Source of the DNA: Pyxidicoccus trucidator
Lineage (GTDB): Bacteria > Myxococcota > Myxococcia > Myxococcales > Myxococcaceae
DNA length: 64,000 nucleotides
Direction of reading: 5' to 3'
Assembly (NCBI RefSeq): GCF_010894435.1
Contig: NZ_JAAIXZ010000001.1
Location: 104,006-168,005, forward strand
The notes beneath the pieces are model-generated. The model was not told the DNA's origin. It saw only the letters and a list, made by a program, of their open reading frames with translations, and ran no database searches. Shown in pieces: positions 21,600 to 32,850 of the stretch (within the stretch, counting starts at the first letter, position 1; each line of letters opens with the position of its first letter). The position numbers and the translations under genes were made by a program.

Positions 21600-23138
21600 A
21601 TGCCGGACGTCATCGTGGTGGGCGCGGGCCACAATGGACTCGTGACAGCGGCGCTGCTGGCGCGCAGGGGGCTCTCTGTCACCGTCCTGGAGGAGAAGGA
21701 CGTGATTGGCGGCGCCTGCCGCACGGAGTACCCCTTCCGCACCGCGCCGAAGCTGGGCGTGTCCACCGGCGCGTACCTCCTGGGGCTGATGCCGCCGGAG
21801 CTGCTGCGCGAGCTGGAGCTGGACCTGCCCCTCAAGCGGAGGGACCCGCATTACTTCCTGCCCACCACCGGCAAGCGCTACCTGCTGTTCGGCTCGGACG
21901 AGCGGGAGCTGAAGCGCCAGTTCCTCGAGTTCTTCTCCCAGGCGGACTGGGAGGCCAACCAGGCGATGAACGCCGAGCTGGCCGCGCTGCGCGACGACAT
22001 CGCTCCGACGTGGCTCCAGTCTCCCGTGTCGATTGAGGAGACCGCCGAGCGCTTCGTCCGCCCTGCCCTGCGCCAGCACTTCGTGCGGCTGTGCCGGGGC
22101 ACCGCGCGCGAGTACCTGGAGCGCTTCGGCTTCAAGTCCGACTTCGTGAAGGCCATGTACGCGGTGACGGACGCCTTCTCCGGCCTGGACGGCGGCTATG
22201 ACACGCCCGGCACGGGCATGAATCTGCTCGTCCACAACATGTGCCGGCTGCCCGGCAGCGGCGGCACGTGGATGATTGTCGGCGGCGGCATGGGCACCGT
22301 CACCCAGTCCATCGCCAACGTCGCGCGGAAGTACGGCGCGCAGATTCGCACCGGCGCGAAGGTGGCCTCCGTGCGCGTGGACCGGGGCGTGGTGAAGGGC
22401 GTGGTGCTGGCGAATGGCGAGGAGGTGAACGCTTCCGTGGTGGTGTCCAACGGCGACCCCTTCCGCACGCTGAAGCTGGTGGACTCGGCGGCGCTGCCCG
22501 CGGACTACCGGGCGAAGGTGGACGCCATGGCGACACCGGGCACCACGCTGAAGGTGAACCTCTGCCTCAAGGACCTGCCCACCTTCACCTGCCTCCCCCA
22601 GGACCGCGGCCAGTTCGGCCCCACCATCCACCTGCTGCCGCAGGAGGACGACGTGCTCGGGGCGCTGGCGCGCGCCTACAAGGACACGCAGGAGGGGCGG
22701 CTGTCGGAGTTCCCCTCCATCGAGTGGTACATCCACACCACGGTGGACCCGTCGCTGCGCGATGCCGAGGGGCACCACAACTCGGCCCTCTTCGTGGAGT
22801 GGGTGCCCTACGAGCTCAAGGGCACCACGTGGGAGAAGGAGGAGTCGCGCTACGTGCAAAAGCTCCTGTCCATCTGCGACCGCTTCGCCCCCGGCACCAG
22901 CGACCTGGTGCAGGAGACCTTCACCCTCACGCCCCCGAAAATCGAGAAGCACTTCGGCATCACCGGGGGCCACATCCATCATGTGGACAACAAGCTGGGC
23001 TTCACCGACCGGCTGCCCTACGAGACGCCGGTCCAGGGGCTCTACTTCTGTAGCGCCGGGTGCCACCCCGCGGGCAGCGTCATCGGCGCGGCCGGACACA
23101 ACGCGGCCGGCGTGGTGCTACAGGCGCTCGGACGCTGA
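21600..23138 (+). CDS. Phytoene-desaturase-like FAD-dependent oxidoreductase (PYROXD2/CrtI superfamily)
   Basis: This 512-aa protein has the FAD dinucleotide motif VVGAGHNGLVTAALLARRG at its N-terminus, the following VLEEKDVIGGACRTE, and the C-terminal FAD element (CHPAGSVIGAAGHNAAGVVL). Family members include carotenoid desaturases and the pyridine-nucleotide-disulfide oxidoreductase domain 2 proteins; the latter fit better because no carotenoid genes are nearby. The ATG at 21600 follows a long AGGAGGAGG purine tract. It lies upstream of dnaX with a 58-bp gap, probably without functional linkage. Confidence 0.85.
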   Translation: MPDVIVVGAGHNGLVTAALLARRGLSVTVLEEKDVIGGACRTEYPFRTAPKLGVSTGAYLLGLMPPELLRELELDLPLKRRDPHYFLPTTGKRYLLFGSDERELKRQFLEFFSQADWEANQAMNAELAALRDDIAPTWLQSPVSIEETAERFVRPALRQHFVRLCRGTAREYLERFGFKSDFVKAMYAVTDAFSGLDGGYDTPGTGMNLLVHNMCRLPGSGGTWMIVGGGMGTVTQSIANVARKYGAQIRTGAKVASVRVDRGVVKGVVLANGEEVNASVVVSNGDPFRTLKLVDSAALPADYRAKVDAMATPGTTLKVNLCLKDLPTFTCLPQDRGQFGPTIHLLPQEDDVLGALARAYKDTQEGRLSEFPSIEWYIHTTVDPSLRDAEGHHNSALFVEWVPYELKGTTWEKEESRYVQKLLSICDRFAPGTSDLVQETFTLTPPKIEKHFGITGGHIHHVDNKLGFTDRLPYETPVQGLYFCSAGCHPAGSVIGAAGHNAAGVVLQALGR

Positions 23139-23196
23139 GTACAATCCCACCTGGTGGGCAGGCCGCGAGATGGATCATTCACGCCGTCGTGTTTAG

Positions 23197-24423
23197 ATGA
23201 CCAACCCCATGAGCTACCTCGTCCTCGCGCGTAAATGGCGTCCGCAGAAATTCGATGACATGACCGGACAGGAGCACGTCGTCCGGACGGTCGCGAACGC
23301 CATCAAGATGGACCGGGTCGCCCACGCGTACCTGTTCTGCGGTCCGCGTGGGGTGGGCAAGACGACGGCCGCCCGCCTGCTCGCCAAGGCGCTCAACTGC
23401 GAGAAGGGCCCCACGGCGAACCCGTGTGGCGAGTGCCGCGCCTGCACGGAGATTGCCGCCGGCACCAGCGTGGACGTGGCGGAGATCGACGGTGCCTCCA
23501 ACAACGGCGTGGAGAACGTCCGCGAGATTCGCGAGAACGCCAAGTACCTGCCGCAGCGGGACAGGCACAAGATCTACATCATCGACGAGGTCCACATGCT
23601 GTCGGGGGCGGCGTTCAACGCGCTGCTCAAGACGCTGGAGGAGCCGCCCGGGCACGTGAAGTTCATCTTCGCGACCACCGAGGCGCACAAGCTCCCGGAC
23701 ACCATCCTCTCGCGCTGCCAGCGCCACAACTTCCGGCGGATTCCGGCGGCGCGGATGCTCCAGCGGCTCCAGGAGATCTGCAAGGCAGAGGGGGCCGGCA
23801 TCTCCGACCGCTCGCTGTCCCTGGTGGTGCGTCAGTCCGAGGGAGGCATGCGCGACGCGCTCAGCCTCCTGGACCAGATTCTCGCCTCGTGTGGGGCCAA
23901 CGCCTCGGACGAGGACGTGGCCGAGGCGCTGGGCGCCATCGACCGCACGATGGTGCAGGACTTCGCCGAGGCGCTGGTGCGCAAGGACGCGAAGCGCATC
24001 CTGGAGCGCGTGGAGGAGGTCTTCAACCGGGGCCTGGACCTGAAGCGGCTGGCGGAGGAGCTGGCCCTGCAGCTGCGGCACCTCTTCGTCACCAAGACGC
24101 TGAACCAGGCCCCGGACGAGCTGGCCGAGTCCGAGCAGAAGGCGCTCATCGCGCTGGCGAAGGAAGCGGAGACCGCGCAGCTCACGCGCCTCTTCGACGT
24201 GGTGCACGGCTGCGTGTGGGACGTGTCGCGCGCGGCCCAGCCGAGGCTCGCGCTGGAGATGGCCCTGCTCAAGGCCATCCAGCTGTCGCCGGGCGGCTCC
24301 ATCCCGGAGCTGCTCGCTCGCGTGGACAAGCTCGCGGCCGGACTGTCCCCGACGGACGGCAACGCCAAGAACACCGCTGGAGCGCCGGGAGGTCGCTCCA
24401 GTCCCACGAACTTTCGCGCCTGA
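23197..24423 (+). CDS. dnaX: DNA polymerase III gamma subunit (N-terminal part of tau)
   Basis: This 408-aa product contains AAA+ domains I-III of the clamp loader: Walker A (GPRGVGKTTAARLL), a four-Cys zinc site (CEKGPTANPCGECRAC), Walker B (IYIIDEVHML), the SRC motif (ILSRCQRH) and sensor 2 (GGMRDALSLLDQ). The frame ends at TGA 24421-24423, just after domain III, which is where gamma ends in organisms that make both forms. The expected tau C-terminus continues directly in the +1 frame (see next entry), so the gene either uses recoding or has an indel in this assembly. It is followed by ybaB and recR, the usual bacterial order. Confidence 0.93.
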   Translation: MTNPMSYLVLARKWRPQKFDDMTGQEHVVRTVANAIKMDRVAHAYLFCGPRGVGKTTAARLLAKALNCEKGPTANPCGECRACTEIAAGTSVDVAEIDGASNNGVENVREIRENAKYLPQRDRHKIYIIDEVHMLSGAAFNALLKTLEEPPGHVKFIFATTEAHKLPDTILSRCQRHNFRRIPAARMLQRLQEICKAEGAGISDRSLSLVVRQSEGGMRDALSLLDQILASCGANASDEDVAEALGAIDRTMVQDFAEALVRKDAKRILERVEEVFNRGLDLKRLAEELALQLRHLFVTKTLNQAPDELAESEQKALIALAKEAETAQLTRLFDVVHGCVWDVSRAAQPRLALEMALLKAIQLSPGGSIPELLARVDKLAAGLSPTDGNAKNTAGAPGGRSSPTNFRA

Positions 24424-24478
24424 GTCCCGGCACGACGCACCTCCGCGCGCCGCGGAGCCCCTGCGACAGGTAGAGCCG

Positions 24479-26035
24479 ATGCGCTCGGCGGAGCCCGTGC
24501 GCTACGCCGAAGCCCCGCACACCGCCGAAGCCCCACGGCACGCTGAGCCGATGCGGGCGTCGGAAGCCGCGCCGCGCTACGGCGAAGCTCCACACATGGC
24601 CGAGGCACAGCGCTTCGCCGAGCCGATGCGCTCGGGAACGGCCATTCCGGTCATGCCCCCCATGGCTCCGACCGGGCCCATCATGGACGACCTGCCGCCT
24701 TCGGCCGCGCGTCCGCTGTCGTTCCTGCGCAACGGTGGAGGCGCTGGCGCCACCGCGATGGCGGCCGCGTCGCCCTCGGCCGTCCCCGCCTACGCCGCCG
24801 AGGACCTGGTGCCCTCCGGCCCGCTCATGGACGGGTTGCCGCCGTCGGCCGCTCGCCCGCTCTCCTTCCTCCGCAAGGGCGGAGCCGCCCAGCCCGCGGC
24901 TCCCGCGGTGCCACCACAGGCTCCGGCCGGAGCCACGCCGCTGTCGCGAACCACCGAGCCCGCGCCCACGGTCCGCGTCACCAACGTGCGCAAGCCGGAG
25001 CCATCGGGGCCTTCCGAGCCCTCGGACTACGGAGAGGACGACGATTCGCGCTACTACCCGGAGGAGGCTTCGCCCGAGGGCTGTGCCTCCGGCGAGTGCA
25101 TCCCCGACGCCGCCGAGTCCGCGCTCGACTCCGTCGCCGCGACGCCTGTCGCTGACACGGCCACCGTGCATGCTCCCGCCATCTTCGAGCCAGCACTCGG
25201 CTCCGTGGCCACAGCGTCCGCCGCGCTCGCGTCCGCCCCCGCCAGCCTCCCATCCGAGTCCGGCCCTATAACGGCTGCGCCCGCGTCCCTCGGGTCCACG
25301 CCCGGTTCCCTGGCCGCCACGCCCGCCGCGCTCGCGTCCGCCCCCGTGGCCGGCGCTGCCCATGCACCCACGTCCGGCAATGGGCTCCCCACCGCCGCAC
25401 GCGCCCCCGCCTCCGCCCCACCCGCTGGGGCCCCGCGCGCCTTCGCGCCTGCTCCGCCCGCGGCGCCCGTCACCCGCGCCCCCGTCGCTCCGTCCGCACC
25501 GGACCTCGAGCCTGAACCGGAGCCAGAGCCCGCCGCGGCGCCGGCCCCAGTCGCGCGGAGCCGGGACAACCCCAACCTGCCCCTCATCGACCGGTGGCGG
25601 GCGGCGGTGGAGACCCTGAAGGGCACGTCCCTCCGTCACGGGACGGCGCTGGCCAACGGGCGCCTCATGTCCATGAAGGCGGGGGAAATCATCCTGGGCT
25701 ACCTCCCCACGGCCGGCCTCCACCGGATGACGGTGTCCGCCGCCGCCGGCAAGGCCGTCATCGACAAGGCCCTGGCCGAGCACTTCGGCCGGCCGGTGAA
25801 GCTGTCCTTCCAGGACATCACCGCGGACGACACCCGGGCCACGCTGAGCATCGCCGAGCAGGACGCCCAGAGCCGCTCCAACCACGAGAAGAGCACGGAG
25901 GGCAAGGTTCGCGGCCACCCCGCCGTCCGCGCGGTGCTCAAGTTCCTGGGAGGCGAAATCGAGCACATCCAGGTCTACGAGCCCGAGCGCCCATCGGCCG
26001 TCCCGACGGCCGACACCCCGGACGACAGCGCCTGA
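24479..26035 (+). CDS. dnaX: Tau-specific C-terminal region of DnaX, in the +1 frame
   Basis: The first ATG of this frame is at 24479, but the frame is open upstream at least to ~24302 and reads sensibly as protein (e.g. LERREVAPVPRTFAP from ~24377), overlapping the end of gamma. The product has ~350 residues of Ala/Pro-rich linker and a C-terminal domain (from PLIDRWRAAVETLKG to SFQDITADDTRATLSI) like the tau domain that binds the polymerase alpha subunit. Third-position GC bias appears to switch from frame 1 to this frame at about 24375-24395. It has no separate ribosome-binding site I can support, so I read it as the rest of tau reached by +1 frameshifting, or as a sequencing indel. Confidence 0.75.
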   Translation: MRSAEPVRYAEAPHTAEAPRHAEPMRASEAAPRYGEAPHMAEAQRFAEPMRSGTAIPVMPPMAPTGPIMDDLPPSAARPLSFLRNGGGAGATAMAAASPSAVPAYAAEDLVPSGPLMDGLPPSAARPLSFLRKGGAAQPAAPAVPPQAPAGATPLSRTTEPAPTVRVTNVRKPEPSGPSEPSDYGEDDDSRYYPEEASPEGCASGECIPDAAESALDSVAATPVADTATVHAPAIFEPALGSVATASAALASAPASLPSESGPITAAPASLGSTPGSLAATPAALASAPVAGAAHAPTSGNGLPTAARAPASAPPAGAPRAFAPAPPAAPVTRAPVAPSAPDLEPEPEPEPAAAPAPVARSRDNPNLPLIDRWRAAVETLKGTSLRHGTALANGRLMSMKAGEIILGYLPTAGLHRMTVSAAAGKAVIDKALAEHFGRPVKLSFQDITADDTRATLSIAEQDAQSRSNHEKSTEGKVRGHPAVRAVLKFLGGEIEHIQVYEPERPSAVPTADTPDDSA

Positions 26036-26126
26036 CAACCACCGCGAGCAACGGTAGGGTGCGCCTCTCTCAACGCCCGGGCGGGCCCAATGACGGCGCC
26101 CGCTCCCACGAGTACCGAGGAAGCAC

Positions 26127-26444
26127 ATGCCTGGCGTCGACCTGAACTACTTCATCCGGCAGGCGAACAAGCTGACGGAGAAGATTGAAGAGCGGAAGCA
26201 GCAGCTGGCGGAGGAGACCGTCGAGGCCAAGGCCGGCGAAGGCCGCGTCACCGTGGTCGCCAACGGCATCCAGGAGATCCGCAGCATCAAGATCGACAAG
26301 TCCGCCATCGACCCCAACGACACGTCGATGCTCGAGGACCTCATCACCGCCGCGGTGAACGCTGCCCTGACGAGCAGCCGTCAGCACATGCAGCGCGAGC
26401 TCGCGAAAATCTCCGGCGGCATCAAGATCCCCGGCGTTACCTGA
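26127..26444 (+). CDS. ybaB: YbaB/EbfC family nucleoid-associated protein
   Basis: This 105-aa protein has the YbaB pattern: an N-terminal amphipathic helix (NYFIRQANKLTEKIEERKQQ), a central beta sheet (GRVTVVANGIQEIRSIKID), and a C-terminal helix pair (LEDLITAAVNAALTSSRQHM). These dimers bind DNA with little specificity. It lies between dnaX and recR (6-nt gap to recR), a conserved bacterial arrangement. Confidence 0.93.
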   Translation: MPGVDLNYFIRQANKLTEKIEERKQQLAEETVEAKAGEGRVTVVANGIQEIRSIKIDKSAIDPNDTSMLEDLITAAVNAALTSSRQHMQRELAKISGGIKIPGVT

Positions 26445-26450
26445 TACCGG

Positions 26451-27044
26451 ATGACTCCCGACCCGCTGAATCGACTTGTCGCCCAGCTCGCGAAGCTGCC
26501 GGGCATTGGCGAGAAGACCGCCCAGCGCCTCGCGTTCCACATCCTGCGGGCGCCCGGCGAGTACGCCTCGGACCTGTCCCAGGCCATCCGTGAGGTGAAG
26601 GAGAAGGTGCACCTGTGCGTGCGCTGTTTCTCCCTCACCGACACGGAGACGTGTGGCTTCTGCCGGGACTCCCGCCGCGACGAGCGCGTGCTCTGCGTGG
26701 TGGAGACGTACTCCGACCTGATGGCGCTGGAGCGCACCCGCGAGTTCAAGGGCCGCTACCACGTCCTGCACGGCGTGCTGTCACCGCTGGAAGGCGTGGG
26801 CCCGGAGCAGCTCCGCATCAAGGAGTTGCTGGAGCGGCTCAACGACAGCCGGGTGGAGGAGCTCATCGTCGCCACCAACCCGGACGTCGAGGGCGAGGCC
26901 ACCGCGCTCTACCTCACGCGCCTGCTCAAGCCCATGGGCCTGCGCGTCACCCGCATCGCCCAGGGCCTGCCCATGGGCGGAGACCTGGAGTTCGCGGACC
27001 AGGCCACGCTGGCGAAGGCGCTGTCCGCCCGCCGCGACATGTAG
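26451..27044 (+). CDS. recR: Recombination mediator RecR
   Basis: This 197-aa protein is full length: an N-terminal helix-hairpin-helix (LAKLPGIGEKTAQRLAFHIL), a C4 zinc motif (CVRCFSLTDTETCGFC), a Toprim domain (CVVETYSDLMALERT; later ATNPDVEGEATALYL) and the C-terminal RIAQGLPMGGDLEFADQ with the Walker-B-like end. With RecO it loads RecA on SSB-coated gapped DNA. It is the last gene of the dnaX-ybaB-recR unit and ends at a bidirectional hairpin. Confidence 0.96.
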   Translation: MTPDPLNRLVAQLAKLPGIGEKTAQRLAFHILRAPGEYASDLSQAIREVKEKVHLCVRCFSLTDTETCGFCRDSRRDERVLCVVETYSDLMALERTREFKGRYHVLHGVLSPLEGVGPEQLRIKELLERLNDSRVEELIVATNPDVEGEATALYLTRLLKPMGLRVTRIAQGLPMGGDLEFADQATLAKALSARRDM

Positions 27045-27051
27045 CCCGCGT

Positions 27052-27073
27052 GCGGCGCCGGACTCCGGCGCCG

Positions 27074-27074
<1 letters not shown>
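27052..27074. terminator. Bidirectional hairpin between recR and the kinase gene
   Basis: GCGGCGCCGG (27052-27061), ACT loop, CCGGCGCCGC (27065-27074) is a perfect 10-bp stem filling the 29-bp convergent gap and reaching the kinase stop codon. There is no U-tract. Confidence 0.65.
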
Positions 27075-29034
<1,960 letters not shown>

Positions 29035-29038
<4 letters not shown>

Positions 29039-31014
29039 GGCCCTCGCTGTCTCAGGGTGCGCACCGTGTACACCTCCGGGGCACCGGGTCGGCTCATCTT
29101 AAACACCAGCAGCGGGGGTGTGCCCAACGGCTCCACCCATGTGCTGAAGCGGTGTTTGCCATCCAGCGGCACCGGACGTCCATTGATGGACAGGCGGGCG
29201 TCCACCGGCGCCACCCCGGTGGCCCGCACCTTGTCCCCGGCCCGCGTGCCGTTGCGAGGCGACGTCACCACCAGCATCGGCACCGAGTTGTCGTAGACCA
29301 GCTCCAGCTTGTTCATCCGCCCGCCCTTCAGCTGTGCTCCCGAGGCCGACAACGGCGTGACGGACCACAGGTAGCTGCCCTCTCCCAGCGCCCCCGCGTC
29401 CAGCGCGGCGCGCGTGTCCGGAACGGTGCGCTCCGCCACCGGCGTGCCCAGCGCGCCCACGCGGTACACCGCCACGCGGTAGCTCGCCGCCGAGGCCTCC
29501 TCGCCATAGGTGAAAGTCACGGCCGGAGGCTTGTCCTGGTAGAAGATGGTCGTCTTCTCCGGCCCCTCCGGCACCACGTTGCGCACCCGGTCCAGGTCGC
29601 GCGACAGGCGCTCCGGCGCGAAGGCCGCGCTGCCCTTCGCCACCTCCGTCCCGTCCTTGCGGCGCACCCGCCAGTGGAGCACGCCGCGCGAGGGCGCCGA
29701 CACGTTGACGAAGGGCTGGAACACCGTCCCCGCCACCACCGGGCGCGTGAAGCCGGCATCCAGCGCCACCTCCACCACCGCCTCACCCTCGCCCTCCCAG
29801 GTGAGTGCCACCTCGGACAGCCCCTGGTGGAACACCTCCGCGCCGGCGCCCGGCCCCAGGACCAGCGCCGCCTGCGAGAGCGGCTCCACGCGGGCGGTGC
29901 CCGACTCGCCCTCCAGCCTGGCGCGCTCGCCCGCGCGCAGGGGCTGCCTCGACGCGCCTCGCACCAGCGTCACCTGCCCGGTGAAGGCGTCCACGAGGTA
30001 GCCACCCGCCGTGCGCCGCACCTCCACCCCCGCCGCGCCGTTGCCCTCCAGACTCAGCCCCGGCAGCACCACGCGGCTGGTGCGGCCCGGCGCCAGCTGG
30101 AGTCCCAGCCCGCCCTGCCGCAGGTCCACCCGCGCCTCGTCCGTGTTGCCGCCCTGCCCCGCCGACTCCAGCACCAGCTCCGTGCCCGAGCCCAGCGACA
30201 GCACGGAGGACGAGCCCTCCAGCGCCAGCACCGCCGTGCCGCCAGGACGCGTGCGCACGCCGTCTCCCGGCGCCAGCACCTCGCCCTGCTTCTTCACCGG
30301 CCGCCAGCGCACCGTCCCCTGGGGACGCACCTCCGCGCGGCCCGCGCCCAGGCGCACCGTCACCGGAATCGGCGCCAGCTCCACCACGCGCGGCGCGCGC
30401 ACCACCTCCACCTTGCCACCCGCCACCGCCACGGACTCGCCCTCCGTGGCGCGGAGCTGCTGACCGTCCTTGCCCACGAACTCGATGGCGCCCAGCCGCA
30501 CCTCCACGCTGCCCGCGTCCTCCGCCACCGCCACGCGCACCTCGCTGGGCGCATCCGAGCCCACGCGGGTGAGACCGAAGGGCGTGAGGATGCTCAGCGT
30601 CACCTTCGTCCCCGCGCTCCCGGCGCGCGGCACCGCGGGCACGCGCGACAGGACGATGCCGCGCTCCACCTGCATGACGATGCCGCCCGAGTCCTTCCCC
30701 ATGGCGAAGCGTGCGTCCGGGCCCACCTCCACCGAGCGCCCATCCGGGAAGCGCACCGTGGCCGCGCCTCCGACGCCCGTCTCCACCGCGTCACCTTCAT
30801 ACAGAGGCCCTTCGGCGGCGGGGACTGGCGTGCCCCCGCGCTCCAGCCGCACCTCGCCGGACAGGCCCTCCAGGCGCCCCAGCTCCGCCCCCGGGCCCGC
30901 GTCGGGCGTGGGGGCGGCGGCCACGGGCGGCGTCGCTGGCGGCGTGGCCGCGTCCTCGTCGCACCCCGAGGCGAGGAGCAGGAGGGCCAGGAACCAGGGG
31001 CGCGGGAAGCTCAC
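29035..31014 (-). CDS. FecR-domain lipoprotein with fibronectin/Ig-like C-terminal repeats
   Basis: This 659-aa protein begins with a lipoprotein signal (LALLLLASGCDEDAAT; Cys near residue 18). A first FecR-like beta domain follows (GEVRLERGGTPVPAAEGPLY... VRFPDGRSVEVGPDARF), then a second similar segment (WRPVKKQGEVLAPGDGVRTR... LSLGSGTELVLES), and C-terminal beta-rich repeats (e.g. VTFTYGEEASAASYRVAVY). FecR domains occur in anti-sigma regulators and in LysM-linked envelope proteins. No sigma factor is adjacent, so a structural or sensing role in the periplasm is more likely. The GTG start overlaps the TGA of the upstream gene, and its own TGA overlaps the kinase start, so all three are coupled. 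Confidence 0.85.
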
Positions 31015-32552
31015 CGTTTCTGCCTCGGGAAGAGATCGACGTTGAAGATGGCCTGCTCGCCGTCACGCAGCTTGACGCTCTTCGTCTGCGACAGGTGCCC
31101 GGGGGCGGAGATGGTGATGCGGTAGGTGCCGCCCTTCACCCGGACGTTGAAGGCGCCCTTCGTGTCCGCTCGCGTGCGCACCTTCGCCAGGGGAATGCGG
31201 AGCGTGGCCGCCAGCGGCTTGCCGCCCCGCGTGCTGCGCACCTGTCCGGTGAGGGTGGCCGGGCCGCTCTTGCGCTCCGACGCGAGCGGCACCGACAGCG
31301 CCGCCTCCTGCCCCGCGACGACGATGGCCGCCTCCTCCGCCGGACGGAAGCCCGGGGACTTCACCGTCACCGCCACCGGCCCTGGCGCCAGGTCCTTCAC
31401 CCGCGCCTGCCCCATCATGTCCGTGCGCACCTCCCTCGCGCCCACCGCCACGCGCACGCCCGGCAGCGGCACGCCCGTCTGCGAGTTCACCACCGTCACC
31501 CGCAGCGCGCCCGTGGGCGGAGGAAGCTTTTGCGCACGCACCTCCAGCGCCGCGCGCCCGCCGTCCTCCACGGTGGCCCGTGCCTCGCCGGGCGCATAGC
31601 CCTCCGCGCTCACCCGCGCGGCCACCTCGCCCGGGGGCAGCTCCGCCTCCACGAGGCCCTGGGCGTCCGCCACGCGCTCCACGTCGCCCAGCACCACCCG
31701 CGCGCCCGGCAGCGGCGCGCCCGACTCCGCGTCCAGCACCCGCACCGACAGCGACCCCGCCGGCACGCGCGCCGGAGGCGGTGGTGGCGCCACGGGCGCG
31801 GAGTCATTCCAGGAGAACTCCAGCGCCGCGCCCACCCGGCGCAGCCGCTGCTCCGAGCGCGTCCCGTCCGCCAGCGTCACCGTGTCCTGCACGTGCTGGA
31901 AGTCCAGCACCAGCGTGCCGCCCCACCGCGCCGCGCTCTTCAGCGGCACCAGCAGCGCGCCTCCCGCCGAGAAGCCCGTCGCCTCCGCCTCCGTGCCCGA
32001 CGCATCTCTCGCCGCCAGCGTCACCGGCAGCTCGCCGCGTGCCTCCAGCTTCAGCCCCGCGAACAGCGGCACCAACAAGCGCCCGCTCACCAGCGCCGCG
32101 TGCCGCACGCCCCGCGCCAGCACCGGCTCCGACGAGCTTCCGAAGAGCGGCAGCTGCGCGAAGCCGTACCCCGCGCCCACCTCCGCCCGCACCGGCCCGA
32201 GGAACAGGCGCGCCCGAGGGCCCACCGACGCGCGCAGCAGGCTGCCGCCGGTGATCCGCAGCGCGCCCTCCTTCAAATCGAACGCCTCGCGCTGCACGCC
32301 CGCCCACGCGCCCAGCCACGGCCCCACCCACCCCGTGCCCACCGCCGCCAGGTCGTTCGGCGTGAGCCCCTCATAGGTGAGCCCCGGCCCTACATCCGAC
32401 TGCTGCCCGTTCCGCAGGGCCATGCCGTAGCGCAGGCGCAGCGTGGCGTGCTCGGCCACCTGCTCCGCCCGGGCGGACAGCGGGGAGGCCAGCACGAGGA
32501 GCACCAGCGCCAGGCGCGCCAGGAAGGGATGAAGGGGAACGGGGGGATGCAA
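31011..32552 (-). CDS. Exported beta-rich (outer-membrane barrel-like) protein with carboxypeptidase-regulatory-like repeats
   Basis: The frame is open to 32675 without ATG. I place the start at the TTG at 32552 because a clean signal peptide follows (FLARLALVLLVLASPLSARA), giving ~513 aa; the start is uncertain. After the signal comes a ~250-residue alternating-strand region rich in Gly/aromatic residues (e.g. VEVGAGYGFAQLPLFG is typical of barrels). Three to four CarboxypepD_reg/PEGA-like Ig modules follow (SVRVLDAESGAPLPGARVVL; TVVNSQTGVPLPGVRVAVG). It heads the coupled operon with the FecR lipoprotein and kinase, and its promoter region faces that of mglB. Confidence 0.75.
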   Translation of the reverse strand: MHPPVPLHPFLARLALVLLVLASPLSARAEQVAEHATLRLRYGMALRNGQQSDVGPGLTYEGLTPNDLAAVGTGWVGPWLGAWAGVQREAFDLKEGALRITGGSLLRASVGPRARLFLGPVRAEVGAGYGFAQLPLFGSSSEPVLARGVRHAALVSGRLLVPLFAGLKLEARGELPVTLAARDASGTEAEATGFSAGGALLVPLKSAARWGGTLVLDFQHVQDTVTLADGTRSEQRLRRVGAALEFSWNDSAPVAPPPPPARVPAGSLSVRVLDAESGAPLPGARVVLGDVERVADAQGLVEAELPPGEVAARVSAEGYAPGEARATVEDGGRAALEVRAQKLPPPTGALRVTVVNSQTGVPLPGVRVAVGAREVRTDMMGQARVKDLAPGPVAVTVKSPGFRPAEEAAIVVAGQEAALSVPLASERKSGPATLTGQVRSTRGGKPLAATLRIPLAKVRTRADTKGAFNVRVKGGTYRITISAPGHLSQTKSVKLRDGEQAIFNVDLFPRQKR

Positions 32553-32730
32553 AGCCCGGCCGAGTATAGAGAAAGCCGCGAAGGCTCCCAACCCCGGGGC
32601 ACCCGAGGTCCCCGAAAGGGCCCGGAACCCCCGTGCCCACACGCCCCTCCCCCCTACAGGCCGACCGGGCGGCATGGGGACGGCCTCCGAACCTGCTCGG
32701 GGAAGCGGATGGCTTCTTGCTGGAGTGGAT

Positions 32731-32746
32731 ATGCTTTGCTAAGCAT
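32731..32746. promoter_or_regulatory. Short palindrome in the mglB / kinase-operon divergent region
   Basis: ATGCTT (32731-32736), TGCT, AAGCAT (32741-32746) is a perfect 6-bp inverted repeat and is AT-rich in a GC-rich region, 105 nt upstream of mglB and ~180 nt upstream of the leftward operon. It could be an operator for either unit. The rest of 32553-32850 shows no gene. Confidence 0.35.
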
Positions 32747-32850
32747 CCTCACGGTCGGTGACGCCTCGTCTAACCTCCGGGATTCACTCCAGAAACAATC
32801 GGAGCGCCGCCGTGAGCGGGGCGAGCGAACGCTGAGGAGCGCATACGCCC

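Noticed and set aside
19968..23099. Thousand-codon minus-strand frame across the mannosyltransferase and oxidoreductase genes
   Set aside because: It spans two well-supported genes in other frames and has no coherent domain content.
24421..24423. prfB-type +1 frameshift exactly at the gamma stop codon
   Set aside because: The codon before the stop is GCC and slippage to CCU would need tRNA-Ala to pair with a proline codon; no properly spaced Shine-Dalgarno stimulator is present. Another slip site or a sequence indel is more likely.
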